This document shows, piece after piece, positions 26,378 through 35,233 of a stretch of 64,000 bases of DNA (within the stretch, counting starts at the first letter, position 1; each line of letters begins with the position of its first letter). The stretch lies in contig NZ_CAMGYZ010000014.1 in assembly GCF_946151055.1 (NCBI RefSeq), positions 1 through 64,000 on the forward strand. Direction: 5' to 3'. The notes beneath the pieces were generated by a model. That model saw only the letters and a list, made by a program, of their open reading frames with translations. It ran no database searches and was not told the DNA's origin. The position numbers were made by a program, and so were the translations under genes. Origin of the DNA: Bacillus sp. Marseille-Q3570. Its GTDB lineage: Bacteria; Bacillota; Bacilli; Bacillales; Fictibacillaceae.

Positions 26378-26830
26378 ATGGGCGATTGTTTTATCTGCAA
26401 TAAACACGCTGGAACGATTCAAACTTCAGGAGTCATGATTTATGAAGATGAGTATGTCTATGTGGGTCATATTGATCGTAACGGAAAACCGAAATATTTA
26501 GGACACATCATGATTGACTTGAAGAGACATGCTCCGACTCTTGGTGATATGACAGTATTTGAAGCACAAGCATTTGGAGTCATTATGGCCAGGGTAAGCA
26601 AAGCTCTAATGGAATCTGAAAAAGCCGAGCATATCTATTCACTCGTTTCAGGGAATTCAGTCCCACATCTTCATATGCACCTCGTTGCACGATACCCAAA
26701 TACACCTGAAGAATACTGGGGACCGATGGAAGTTTACGATTGGGAAGAAGCTCCAATGGGAGACAACGACGTTGTGACTGAACTTTGTATGCGTATTAGA
26801 ACACATCTGGAGGATAATCCATATGAATAG
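26378..26830 (+). CDS. HIT family nucleotide-binding hydrolase
   Basis: A 150-residue histidine-triad protein. The defining HxHxHxx motif is 'VPHLHMHLV', preceded by 'YSLVSGNS'; 'LGHIMIDLKRHAPTLGDMT' is the usual strand-helix segment. HIT proteins hydrolyse AMP-linked phosphoramidates or dinucleoside polyphosphates through a nucleotidyl-His intermediate; the first residues 'CFICNKH' recall a CxxC zinc pair but only partly. The ATG at 26378 has GGGGAGG upstream. Its end overlaps the PP2C gene by eight bases, implying coupled translation. Confidence 0.87.
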   Translation: MGDCFICNKHAGTIQTSGVMIYEDEYVYVGHIDRNGKPKYLGHIMIDLKRHAPTLGDMTVFEAQAFGVIMARVSKALMESEKAEHIYSLVSGNSVPHLHMHLVARYPNTPEEYWGPMEVYDWEEAPMGDNDVVTELCMRIRTHLEDNPYE

Positions 26831-27635
26831 CATGTTCCATGATTTTTGCTGGGTAGGTAGCCAGGATAACCTAATTGATAGACCAACTATTCATCAACTC
26901 AATCATGTTATCGTGGGGCTATATGGGGGTAATTCGAGTGCGGGACAATACAAGAATGAAGATGGATGTTTGGTATGGGTAAATGAAAAGGAAGATTGGG
27001 AACTCACTGTCATTCTGGACGCACATTATTCTGCAGAGAGTGCTGAACTGGTTTTGGAACAATTCATTCATGAAAAATCCCATATAAAGCATTTATTATC
27101 GTTGCCGACGGCTCAACTTACTTTTAAAAGATTCGAAGAAAAGATATTGAATATGTTCCAATCTGAGGGATTCCTAGCTGCTTGTCGAAGTGTTCAAGGA
27201 GAAACTGCATGTTTGATTGTGGTAAGGAAAGATAAATACGTATGGTGGTTTTCAGTAGGGGACTGTATTCTTTATTTATTCCACCCAGAACTGGCTGCTC
27301 TTGGTCAATATCAGCTAAATCAAAGACAATTCTATGAATGGATAGGACAAGTGAATACTTTCGAGCAGGAAGTTCCGTGTTATAGTGTTGGAATCAGGGA
27401 ATTGAGAAAAGGTGAAAATCGCCTTTTCCTAACAACAGATGGATTGATTGAATGCCCCAATGAACCTTATTCAGATCCGAGAACCATCTATCATTCTTTT
27501 TCTAACTCGAAAGGTGAAGAAAGCATTAGGTATATGCTCAAGAATATCCAAGACAATGGTGTCAGGGATAGCACGACCATCGTTTGCTGGAATGTAAATA
27601 TTACAAAGGAAGCTACGATACCTAGTGATCAATAA
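26823..27635 (+). CDS. PP2C-like protein phosphatase family protein
   Basis: A 270-residue protein with a weak PP2C fold signature. 'GLYGGNSSAGQYKNEDGCLVW' replaces the usual DG(M/V)G region, 'YVWWFSVGDCILYLF' corresponds to the GDSR strand, and 'NRLFLTTDGLIECPNEPYSD' is the typical DG(L/V)xE motif. 'DSTTIVCW' matches the terminal D(N/S)xTxxxx strand. Some metal-binding Asp are replaced, so activity is uncertain. The partner or substrate is unknown. Translation is coupled to the HIT gene by an 8-base overlap, an unusual pairing that suggests a shared nucleotide or stress function (inference). Confidence 0.7.
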   Translation: MNSMFHDFCWVGSQDNLIDRPTIHQLNHVIVGLYGGNSSAGQYKNEDGCLVWVNEKEDWELTVILDAHYSAESAELVLEQFIHEKSHIKHLLSLPTAQLTFKRFEEKILNMFQSEGFLAACRSVQGETACLIVVRKDKYVWWFSVGDCILYLFHPELAALGQYQLNQRQFYEWIGQVNTFEQEVPCYSVGIRELRKGENRLFLTTDGLIECPNEPYSDPRTIYHSFSNSKGEESIRYMLKNIQDNGVRDSTTIVCWNVNITKEATIPSDQ

Positions 27636-27694
27636 GCGAAATGAACGAGATAAAATTGAAGTAAACCACTATAAAACCAGAAAAATAATCAATC

Positions 27695-27729
27695 AAAGGG
27701 ACCTCGTTAAATGGGATCCTTTTTCTTTT
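27695..27729 (+). terminator. Terminator of the HIT/PP2C unit
   Basis: The arms AAAGGGACC (27695-27703) and GGATCCTTT (27714-27722) form eight pairs of nine (one wobble, one A-A mismatch) and lead into TTTTTCTTTT. It overlaps a 69-codon ORF in this stretch, which argues against that ORF. Confidence 0.65.
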
Positions 27730-28054
27730 GGTCTCCAGATTCCGTATCATTTGATGTTTCCACTAATCAGTATGATTTGTTCATTTGAAATGTACAAATC
27801 AATCCCTGTTAAAAATCAACTGAAAGAGAGTTAATCACTACGAGATACACTCATAGGTTATCGGTTCTGTGTCTTTACATCATTATCTAGTGCTATACTT
27901 CATCCTAATCAAAGATATACAATCTTATGTGTTTATTTCATTTCATATGGAATACTAGATAAGTAATCTCGGGTACATATAGATAATACATCATTTTTCT
28001 CGCTTGAATTGCCCATAATGGTAAAATGAATTTGGAGAGACTTTACTATTGCGT
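27730..28054 (+). other. Promoter region before the IclR gene
   Basis: No gene with a credible ribosome site is visible. The stretch is AT-rich and should contain the promoter of the IclR gene, but I cannot pick a convincing -35/-10 pair. Confidence 0.4.
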
Positions 28055-28068
28055 AAGGAGGGCTACCG

Positions 28069-28866
28069 ATTAAACAAAAAACGAGTAAGAGTGGTAGTGT
28101 GGAAAAAGCACTTATTATTTTAGAGTGTTTTACATCAAATAAAAATGAATTGACTTTAGATGACTTTTCAAAGCTGACCGGTTATTCAAAATCAACGGTT
28201 TTCCGTATGATCAGTTCATTAGAGAAATTTGGATATATCAAAGCGAAAGTTACCAATTCCGAAACCCGTTATAGCTTGGGCTTGGCTTTTCTTGAAAAGG
28301 CGAACCTGGTGTCCAATCAATTGGATATCCGTGAATTAGCCAAAGATGAAATTGTCAAATTGAGAAATAAAACCAATATGACTGTACAGTTAGCCATTCG
28401 TCATGGTAATGAAGCAATCTACATCGAACAAGCGGAATCCTTCCGGGAACTTCGTATTTTTCCTGGCATCGGAAAAAGGGTTCCCTTATATGCCGCAGCT
28501 TGTCCTCGAATTCTGTTGGCGTTTCTTGACGTCCAGGAACGTGAACAAATCCTTGATTCATTTCATTATGTTCCTTTTACTTCTAACACACTCATCAATC
28601 CTACACACCTACGCGAATCTATCGAACGTATTCGTGAAAGGGGATATGAAATTAGTGAAGGTGAAATTTATGAAGGGACAATCGCAATTGCAGCTCCGAT
28701 AATGGATCGAAGGGGAGAGGTCATTGCATCTTTAAGTATTACAGGTATGAAAACAGATTTTGAAAAAGAAATTTTTGATTCAACGATAAATGAAGTGATC
28801 CAGAGTGCTAAAAATATCTCTTATCAACTAGGCTATCCTGGATCTGATGAGCACGTGGTTAAATGA
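28069..28866 (+). CDS. IclR family regulator, probable ATT start
   Basis: A protein of about 265 residues: an N-terminal winged helix ('SVEKALIILECFTSNKNELTLDDFSKLTGYSKSTVFRMISSLEKFGYI') and an IclR effector domain ('VPLYAAACPRILLAFL', 'ISEGEIYEGTIAIAAPIMDRRGEVIASLSITG'). AAGGAGG (28055-28061) lies exactly seven bases before ATT at 28069, in frame and directly followed by 'KQKTSKSGS'. No ATG, GTG or TTG occurs in frame between a stop at 28054 and GTG 28099. GTG 28099 is the alternative but lacks a ribosome site and trims the N-terminus to the domain edge. It probably controls the downstream permease and creatininase genes. Confidence 0.85.
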   Translation: MKQKTSKSGSVEKALIILECFTSNKNELTLDDFSKLTGYSKSTVFRMISSLEKFGYIKAKVTNSETRYSLGLAFLEKANLVSNQLDIRELAKDEIVKLRNKTNMTVQLAIRHGNEAIYIEQAESFRELRIFPGIGKRVPLYAAACPRILLAFLDVQEREQILDSFHYVPFTSNTLINPTHLRESIERIRERGYEISEGEIYEGTIAIAAPIMDRRGEVIASLSITGMKTDFEKEIFDSTINEVIQSAKNISYQLGYPGSDEHVVK

Positions 28867-28880
28867 CACGTGCTTTTTTA
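28850..28880 (+). terminator. Terminator of the IclR gene
   Basis: A perfect 8-bp stem (AGCACGTG 28850-28857 with CACGTGCT 28867-28874), a 9-base loop and a T6 tail. The gene's stop codon lies in the loop. It separates the regulator from the permease. Confidence 0.8.
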
Positions 28881-29025
28881 TTTTACTTAAAGAAAGTATA
28901 GAGCTTGGCTGTACTATGTTTTCTTTATGCTTTTTAATATAAAGTTGAAATATTCAAAAAATAATGTATGCTAGAAGTATGCGATAAGTGAAATTCAAAT
29001 TCCAATAATTGAAATGAGGGGAATT

Positions 29026-30435
29026 ATGAATAATTCGACTACTTTACATCCAAATGTCGATCGACAATCTAGTAAATTGAAAAGAGGGTTAGGATTCATT
29101 GACTTATGGGGCATTGGAGTTGGTGCTCTTATAGGGGGTGGGATCTTTACGGTCATAGGACCTGCGGTAGCACAAGCTGGCCCTGCATTATTTGTTGCAT
29201 TTGTCATTGCCGGTATCATTGCCATCCTTTCCTGTTTCAGCTACGCAGAGCTTGCATCCCTCTGGCCATATCAAGGTGCTTCTTATGCCTATTCTAAATT
29301 TGCTTTTAGCCCTATCAACAAAAATTTAGGCCGATTGATCGCACTGTGGTGCGCTGGACTTTACTTTTTATCATTCGCATTTGCTGCAGGGGCTGTAAAC
29401 TTAGGTTTTGCAGGTTATTTCAATTATTTATTCCCATTTCTCCCTGCAACAGTTGTTGCACCAATTGTCTCTATACTGATCACCGGATTGTTATTGTTGG
29501 GAATTACTACAACCGGGAAAGTCAATACCATCTTTTCAGTCATTCAAGTTTTATCGTTATTGGCCATCGTGTGCATCGCCATATTCAGCAACCCGGGTGG
29601 ACCATTCCAACATAGTGACTTTCTACCGAATGGTTGGACAGGTGTATTCGGGGCCACCGCATTGATTGCGTTTGGGCAGATGCAGGTTGAAGCGGTCCTG
29701 ACAGTCGGTGAGGAAGCGAAACAACCACGTCGCAACTTACCACTTGCGCAAATTAGTGCTTTGATTACAGTGGTGATTTTGTATATTTTAACTGGCTATG
29801 GAGTGGTTTCCTCCGCAGACCCAGCATCGCTTGCTGAATCAAAAGCACCATTAACGCTTGCTATAGAGAACATCCTGCCAGGTATCGGAGCCGTATTGAT
29901 CGCGATTGCTGCACTCACTGCAACCGGAACATCAACAATCGGTTGTCTATTGGGTTCTTCCAGGATGTTATATGCAGCAGCACGTGAAAAAGCAGTTCCA
30001 TCATTTTTGAATAAGGTCAACGCTAAAACAGGTGTACCTCAAACAGCTATTGTTTTTACAGGTATCATTGCTCTTGGTACCACGTTTATGAGTACGATGG
30101 GTTATGGAAAAGCGATTTCGATAGCGGTCGGCGCAGCAGTCTTTTCAAATTGGCTGATGATGGCGATCATGAACATTGCACTGATCGTCGTAAGGGTCAA
30201 GCGGCCTGAGTTGAAAGCGTCATTCAGGTATCCGATCAATTATAAAAACATTCCGATTCTCGCGATTGTAGCTGCAATTGCTGCGTTATGGATATTGACT
30301 TATATTGAACCGATCCCGCTCTTCATAGGAATCACATGGTTATTGTTCATCACCGGATGGTATTTTGTCTATTCAAAAAATCGGTGGGATTATCTTGATG
30401 AAGAAGAGATGGAAAGGATCACAAAAACAGATTAA
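29026..30435 (+). CDS. APC superfamily amino acid permease
   Basis: A 469-residue integral membrane protein with about 12 transmembrane helices. The first helix is 'FIDLWGIGVGALIGGGIFTVIGPAV', the APC consensus with the unwound GxGxxxGxGIF loop. It is a secondary transporter that imports an amino acid or similar amine by proton or sodium symport. The ATG at 29026 follows GAGGGG. The creatininase-family gene starts 16 bases behind it, which suggests that the imported compound is an amide or cyclic amide hydrolysed next. Upstream sits the IclR regulator, the likely controller. Confidence 0.88.
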   Translation: MNNSTTLHPNVDRQSSKLKRGLGFIDLWGIGVGALIGGGIFTVIGPAVAQAGPALFVAFVIAGIIAILSCFSYAELASLWPYQGASYAYSKFAFSPINKNLGRLIALWCAGLYFLSFAFAAGAVNLGFAGYFNYLFPFLPATVVAPIVSILITGLLLLGITTTGKVNTIFSVIQVLSLLAIVCIAIFSNPGGPFQHSDFLPNGWTGVFGATALIAFGQMQVEAVLTVGEEAKQPRRNLPLAQISALITVVILYILTGYGVVSSADPASLAESKAPLTLAIENILPGIGAVLIAIAALTATGTSTIGCLLGSSRMLYAAAREKAVPSFLNKVNAKTGVPQTAIVFTGIIALGTTFMSTMGYGKAISIAVGAAVFSNWLMMAIMNIALIVVRVKRPELKASFRYPINYKNIPILAIVAAIAALWILTYIEPIPLFIGITWLLFITGWYFVYSKNRWDYLDEEEMERITKTD

Positions 30436-30450
30436 AGGGAGAGAGAAGTT

Positions 30451-31260
30451 ATGGAAAATCATTGGCTTCAACATAACAAATGGAAAGATGTTGACGAATA
30501 TCTAAAATCGAAAAAGACAATCATCCTTCCAGTTGGAAGTGTGGAACAACATGCACACCATTTGCCTATGGGAACAGATTCGCTTGTCGCTATAAAAGTT
30601 GCAGAAGATACAGCAAAAGAAACAGAAACTTTGGTTGCTCCACCTTTATATGTCGGTTGGGCTCCCCACCATATGGCGTTTCCTGGGACGGTCACTCTTA
30701 AACCTGAGACATTAATGAACGTCATAAAGGATATGTGTCAAAGTTTGATTTACCATGGATTTGAAAAAATCATCATTGTAAATGGCCATCGAGAAGCAAA
30801 CTTACCTCCCATCAAGATGGCTATCACGAAACTTCGAAACCAGACAGGGGCATTTATCGCTCTTGCAGATCCGTTTTATATAGCTGATCAGATTGGAAGA
30901 GAACTGAAAAAATCCGGACCTGGTGGGGTGGGGCATGCAGCAGAAATGGAAACATCACATATGTTGTATCTGCACCCGGAACTTTGTGACATGGATCATG
31001 CAGTGAAAAATGTAGAGCAAAAACACAGATTCTTCAATCATGATCCGTTTGTAGATGGTGATAGGGTCTTTGTGCCGAGTGACATTAAGAGTTACCGTGA
31101 AAATTCAAAAAACATTGGTGTAGTGGGCGATCCGACAGTCTCTACGAAAGAAAACGGACAAACCTATCATAAAGAACTAGTAAAGAATTTAGTAGAATTA
31201 GTGAGATATTGTGAAGAAGAAGTACAAGTTACGCTAAGGAATCAAGAGGTTCCGTTATAA
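30451..31260 (+). CDS. Creatininase family amidohydrolase
   Basis: A 269-residue member of the creatininase family, metal-dependent amidohydrolases that open cyclic amides such as creatinine. The metal-binding pattern is present: 'ILPVGSVEQHAHHLPMGTD' (Glu, His, Asp), 'IIIVNGHREAN' (His; most relatives have NGHGGN) and 'GHAAEMETSHML' (Glu). The Gly-Gly of the NGHGGN loop is replaced by Arg-Glu, so the substrate may differ from creatinine. It is cotranscribed with the APC permease and precedes a terminator. Other possible roles within this family include formamide-type and dehydro-inosose hydrolysis. Confidence 0.85.
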   Translation: MENHWLQHNKWKDVDEYLKSKKTIILPVGSVEQHAHHLPMGTDSLVAIKVAEDTAKETETLVAPPLYVGWAPHHMAFPGTVTLKPETLMNVIKDMCQSLIYHGFEKIIIVNGHREANLPPIKMAITKLRNQTGAFIALADPFYIADQIGRELKKSGPGGVGHAAEMETSHMLYLHPELCDMDHAVKNVEQKHRFFNHDPFVDGDRVFVPSDIKSYRENSKNIGVVGDPTVSTKENGQTYHKELVKNLVELVRYCEEEVQVTLRNQEVPL

Positions 31261-31342
31261 AAATATATAGTCAATCATTCTAAAAAGAGGACTTATAAAA
31301 GTAAGGGTTCTCTTTTGAAGTACACAGTATAATTCCCACATG

Positions 31343-31383
31343 AAAAAGCATGCGATTTCACACACGAAATCACATGCTTTTTT
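31343..31383 (+). terminator. Intrinsic terminator of the permease/creatininase unit
   Basis: A long stem (AAAAAGCATG and GATTTC on the left, GAAATC and CATGCTTTTTT on the right, one internal mismatch) with a 6-base loop and T6 tail. From it to 31618, about 235 bases, I see no gene. Confidence 0.85.
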
Positions 31384-31618
31384 CTTACTATAAAAAGTAT
31401 ATTATAGAAATCCAAATTCACAGGTAAGAAAAAATTTATGTAGGGGATGCGATTCTTGTGCGATTTGCTTTATGATTTTGCATGTGAATAACAAACGGAA
31501 TAAGTCATTCATCTAGTTACCATAAATAAGTGTTTGTTAAAAAATATTGGCGAGGGAAAATTGCATGGTTTTTGAAAATAAAAAGGAAAAGGTCTTTGTT
31601 GTTGGAACTGTTGTTCTT

Positions 31619-32524
31619 TTAATAAACAGGTGTACAATAACCTGAATATCTTGGGTTGTTTCCTCTGACGATTTGCCCATAATGAAAGCGGATGTTTTGA
31701 GTGACAGTCCCTTCCTTACCAGTTCCTATAATCCTATGATCTATATTTACTATCGGTTTGATCCCTATGGCTGTGCCTGTAAAAAATACTTCGTCAGCTG
31801 AGTAGAGTTCTGCTCTTGCCAGACTTTGTTCAGAAACAGACAAATGCAATTCGTTTTTAGCGATTTGCATGACAGTAGCGCGGGTAATTCCTGGGAGTAT
31901 ATTATCGGAAATAGGAGGAGTAATCAGTTTATTATCTTTTACGATAAAAATGTTTTCACCTGGTCCCTCACTTACATTTCCTTTATCCGTTAATAAAATA
32001 GTTTCATCGAAACCATTCGAAACTGCTTCCGAAATAGCTAAACCGCCATTTAAATAGCTTGCCGTCGATTTTGCCTGGGGAGGAATCACATTATTACCTG
32101 GACGCGTCCATGAAGAAACGCCAACTTTTAACGCCGGCTTAGGAATATAAATTAAGCTTGTGCAATAAATGCTGACACGATTGAAAGGATCCAGTAAATC
32201 GGGACGTAGTGTATTTGCTCCCTTAAAGCAAATGGGTCGGATATAGACATCTTCCCGGACGTTATTTTGTCTTAATAATTGAATTGTTGAATGGATCAAT
32301 TGCGTTGGTGTATAGGGAATGAGTATCTGTAGTGAATTACCAGAGTAATGAAATCGTTTGTAATGAGAGTCGATTCGGAAAATGAACAATTGGTTCAGAC
32401 TCTCATTCCAAAAAGCTCTGATCCCCTCGATGCATCCCATTCCATAATTCAATCCCTTATTTCTTACACTGACCGAAACTTCCGACTCATCCACAATTTT
32501 TCCCTGGTCAAAAATATACTTCAT
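31619..32524 (-). CDS. ilvE: Class IV (branched-chain type) aminotransferase
   Basis: A 301-residue fold-type IV PLP enzyme. The start region 'VRNKGLNYGMGCIEGIRAF' matches branched-chain aminotransferases, the Schiff-base Lys is in 'PPQAKSTASYLNGGLAISEA' (Lys about 152), and 'NVSEGPGENIFIVKDNKL' carries the PLP-binding Glu. 'EVFFTGTAIGIKPI' is the C-terminal landmark. It moves amino groups between a branched-chain amino acid and 2-oxoglutarate; a D-amino-acid or other 4-carbon role cannot be ruled out. The ATG at 32524 has AAGGAGGGAGG upstream. It is divergent from the molybdenum hydroxylase operon and its metabolic tie to it is unclear. Confidence 0.82.
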   Translation of the reverse strand: MKYIFDQGKIVDESEVSVSVRNKGLNYGMGCIEGIRAFWNESLNQLFIFRIDSHYKRFHYSGNSLQILIPYTPTQLIHSTIQLLRQNNVREDVYIRPICFKGANTLRPDLLDPFNRVSIYCTSLIYIPKPALKVGVSSWTRPGNNVIPPQAKSTASYLNGGLAISEAVSNGFDETILLTDKGNVSEGPGENIFIVKDNKLITPPISDNILPGITRATVMQIAKNELHLSVSEQSLARAELYSADEVFFTGTAIGIKPIVNIDHRIIGTGKEGTVTQNIRFHYGQIVRGNNPRYSGYCTPVY

Positions 32525-33086
32525 ACCCTCCCTCCTTCTCAAATAGCATGATATTTATTATATTACTGAGATAACCTGAACATAACTCCTTCCTGTTATC
32601 TATTCCCTTATGGAATAAAACTTCAGTATGGCTATCTATTATGCTGTGTCGGTGTTAAGCAAGAGGACAACATTACTGGTAGGAAACCCTTTTTTTTTCG
32701 TCACCCCGTCAATCAATACAAGTCAAGAGCATAAACTGGTAGGCTGGGGTATCATGCGGAGGTGTACTCTATGAAGAATCGGAATCGTCTATATCAATCT
32801 GCAAGTTAGGATTAGAAATCTTTCAGTAGTATCCAATCAGTTTATCTCACAATGCTATTTAAATGTGGCTTGAAGAATACCTGCCGCAGTTAAAGCAGAA
32901 GTTTAAGAAGTTGGTTGAGTACGATTTAGATAAAAAACTAATAATCGCAAGTCTACTTATAACTATGGAGTAGACTCCAGTACATGTGGAACCCACTGAC
33001 TGCCTCATAATATCCTGCATGTCCCCTTGTCTGGTAGTTCAAGTTTGAACTCTTGCTCGCCAGGCTACAATACGATATGGAAGAGA
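32525..33086. other. Long stretch without a gene
   Basis: About 560 bases with no convincing gene. One 36-codon ORF at about 32862-32972 ('MWLEEYLPQLKQKFKKLVEY') has no ribosome site. A palindromic GTTCAAGTTTGAAC lies near 33039-33052 within a longer possible hairpin. The terminator at 33087 shows that a rightward transcript may end here. It could hold an untranslated leader or the remains of a lost gene; I do not recognise a riboswitch. Confidence 0.35.
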
Positions 33087-33118
33087 GCTCTGGAGAAAGA
33101 TTTCTTCAGAGCCTTTTT
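33087..33118 (+). terminator. Orphan terminator-like hairpin
   Basis: An 11-bp stem (33087-33097 with 33102-33112, one G-T pair), a four-base loop and T5. No plus-strand gene lies upstream to use it. Confidence 0.75.
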
Positions 33119-33312
33119 GGATGGAAAAAATTGATAAAGCTTCTTTTCTCCTATTCAAGTTAAATTTATTTATAATGAAAAACAATCCCAAACCATGCGG
33201 CAATTATCAGAACTTTCTAAACATAACAAAAATCTCGAATGGGTAAAGCAAAATTTTAAAACACTAGTCATTACATTAACATTAACCTTATTTACATAGG
33301 GAGGAATTTACT

Positions 33313-34080
33313 TTGTCTGAGGTACTTATTGTAGATAACGATAATCAAAGTCGACATGAATTAAAATCAATAATCCAGGATAGCAAATATAGTTTCCTAT
33401 CGATCTATGAATCAAGTACAGCTAAGAGAGCTATGTTGTTATTAAAGCAAAGTAAGCCCGGCTGTTTGATAACTGATTTATCACTCCCTGATATGGATGG
33501 GATGCAATTTGGCAGGACAGCACTGCAAATGTATCCAGATCTACCAGTCATTATCGTTACTCATCTGAAAATGTTTCATCTCGTCCAAGAAGCAATCAAT
33601 GCTGGTTTTTCCGCCTATTTACTGAAAGCGCTTACCAGGACGGAAGTAATAGAAACATTTGAAAGAGTATTAATTCCAGAGTTAAGTAAACATGTAAATC
33701 GTATTATGAAAAAACATAACACGAATTTTGTGTCTGATCTGAGTAAACCGATTGAAAGTGCAATTTACATTATCCAGGAACATTATAATGATTCACTAAC
33801 ATTGAAAGGTATCTCTGATCAAGTCTATTTAAGTCCTTCTTATTTTAGCCGTCTTTTTAAAGAGGAGACAGGTAAGACATTAGTTGAATATCTAGCGGAT
33901 GTCCGTGTTCAGAAAGCTAAAAGTATGTTAAGGATGTCATCCCTTCCAATTGAAGTGATTGCCAATAACGTCGGTTTTGCAACATCAGGATATTTCGCAA
34001 CAACCTTCAAGAGGTTGGTAGGAATCACTCCGAGTGAATATCGGGAACAATTTCATTGGGGGCAATTGCAAAAAAATTAA
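33313..34080 (+). CDS. AraC-type response regulator (YesN-like)
   Basis: A 255-residue two-domain regulator. The receiver (1-120) has the phospho-accepting Asp in 'CLITDLSLPDMDG' (about residue 57) and the switch Lys in 'AYLLKAL'. The C-terminal AraC/XylS DNA-binding domain (about 155-250) shows 'LKGISDQVYLSPSYFSRLFKEETGKTLVEYL' and 'IEVIANNVGFATSGYFATTFKRLVGITPSEYR'. The acidic pocket reads 'IVDNDNQ' instead of VDDE. The TTG start has GGGAGGAA seven bases before it. No partner histidine kinase is encoded in the window. It heads the molybdenum hydroxylase operon and is its probable activator. Confidence 0.88.
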   Translation: MSEVLIVDNDNQSRHELKSIIQDSKYSFLSIYESSTAKRAMLLLKQSKPGCLITDLSLPDMDGMQFGRTALQMYPDLPVIIVTHLKMFHLVQEAINAGFSAYLLKALTRTEVIETFERVLIPELSKHVNRIMKKHNTNFVSDLSKPIESAIYIIQEHYNDSLTLKGISDQVYLSPSYFSRLFKEETGKTLVEYLADVRVQKAKSMLRMSSLPIEVIANNVGFATSGYFATTFKRLVGITPSEYREQFHWGQLQKN

Positions 34081-34096
34081 GCTTGGAGGTACTACA

Positions 34097-35233
34097 ATGC
34101 TTCCTATTCATAATGAAATCACACGTTGTAGACAATATGGGTTAAAAGGTGTACTGGGTACGATCATCAGTACCGAAGGATCTACCTATCAAAAAGCTGG
34201 AGCCAAATGCTTTCTTTCAGAAGATGGTGTATTAACCGGTTTGGTGAGTGGTGGTTGCGTAGAAGGAGATTTGAAAGAACATTGTAAAGAAGTATTAGAA
34301 TCCGGATTATCCAAACGTGTATTTTATGATTTTAGGGATCAAGGAGATGACTTGTGGGGTCTTGGACTCGGTTGCAATGGCTCTATCGAGATTTTTTTGG
34401 AAGTTATCGATCCAATAAATTCTCCAGTAGATGCCTTTAAAAAGGAAGAAATATTTACAATAGCCTTAACAAAATCCAGTTGTATTGTCACGATGGTAGG
34501 TTCGGAAGACGCTTCGTTTGTCGGTAACAAGTGGATTGCATGCGACGAGCTGCCTTTAGAAAAGAGCCTTCCATTTGAACAAATCAGATCGGGTTATAAA
34601 AAACGTAAAGAAAAGGAAATGTCTGGACTTACCATAGTGGAAATATGCGGGAAAAAGACCGAAGTGTTTTATGAGTTTTGTCAGCCCGTTCCAAAGGTTA
34701 TCGTATTTGGCGCTGGTCCAGATGCAGTTCCACTCGTTAATGGTATCAAACTATTAAACTGGCATGTCAGTGTCGTGGATCATAGACCTTCGTTTGTAAA
34801 TGAAGAACATTTTCCAAATGCCGACCAGTTAATTTACAGTCCAAAGGGCTCTATGCCAACCCTTTCCTTGACGGAAAATACATTTATTATCATTATGTCT
34901 CATCATTTTGAGCAAGACCAAATGATTTTAAAAGAGGTCTTAGGATCAGATACAGCTTATGTTGGTATTCTTGGTCCTAGAAAACGTACGTATCAGTTAT
35001 TTGAAGAGATTAATCGGGATTTAGAGATTACTGAAAAAACTCTCGTCAATTTTTATAATCCTATTGGTTTGGATATAGGTGCAAAATCGCCCGAGGAGAT
35101 TTCTTTCAGTATTTTATCTGAAATGGTAGACGTTTATCGAGGAGGTAATGGAGTCTCATTAAAAGTAATGAAGGGCCCTTATCAAATTGATAGCAAGAAA
35201 GATCGAGAGGAGGAGTTAGCATTTCAGACTTAA
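34097..35233 (+). CDS. XdhC/CoxI family molybdoenzyme maturation protein
   Basis: A 378-residue XdhC-type protein. The N-terminal part has 'GVLGTIISTEGSTYQKAGAKCFLSEDG' and 'GLVSGGCVEGDLKEHC'; the C-terminal Rossmann part has 'KVIVFGAGPDAVPLVNG', 'VVDHRPSFV' and 'YVGILGPRKRTYQLF'. XdhC proteins bind molybdenum cofactor, aid its sulfuration and hand it to xanthine-dehydrogenase-type enzymes. The ATG at 34097 follows TTGGAGG. It is the first maturation gene of the operon and overlaps the MobA-like gene by 13 bases. Confidence 0.88.
   Translation: MLPIHNEITRCRQYGLKGVLGTIISTEGSTYQKAGAKCFLSEDGVLTGLVSGGCVEGDLKEHCKEVLESGLSKRVFYDFRDQGDDLWGLGLGCNGSIEIFLEVIDPINSPVDAFKKEEIFTIALTKSSCIVTMVGSEDASFVGNKWIACDELPLEKSLPFEQIRSGYKKRKEKEMSGLTIVEICGKKTEVFYEFCQPVPKVIVFGAGPDAVPLVNGIKLLNWHVSVVDHRPSFVNEEHFPNADQLIYSPKGSMPTLSLTENTFIIIMSHHFEQDQMILKEVLGSDTAYVGILGPRKRTYQLFEEINRDLEITEKTLVNFYNPIGLDIGAKSPEEISFSILSEMVDVYRGGNGVSLKVMKGPYQIDSKKDREEELAFQT

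Noticed and set aside
27625-27834. 69-codon plus-strand ORF after the PP2C-like gene
   Set aside because: It runs through the terminator hairpin at 27695-27729, has no ribosome site and no recognisable product.
32640-33118. T-box or purine/xanthine riboswitch before the molybdenum operon
   Set aside because: The T-box GGTGGTACCGCG sequence and purine-aptamer conserved loops are not present; only a terminator-like hairpin is.
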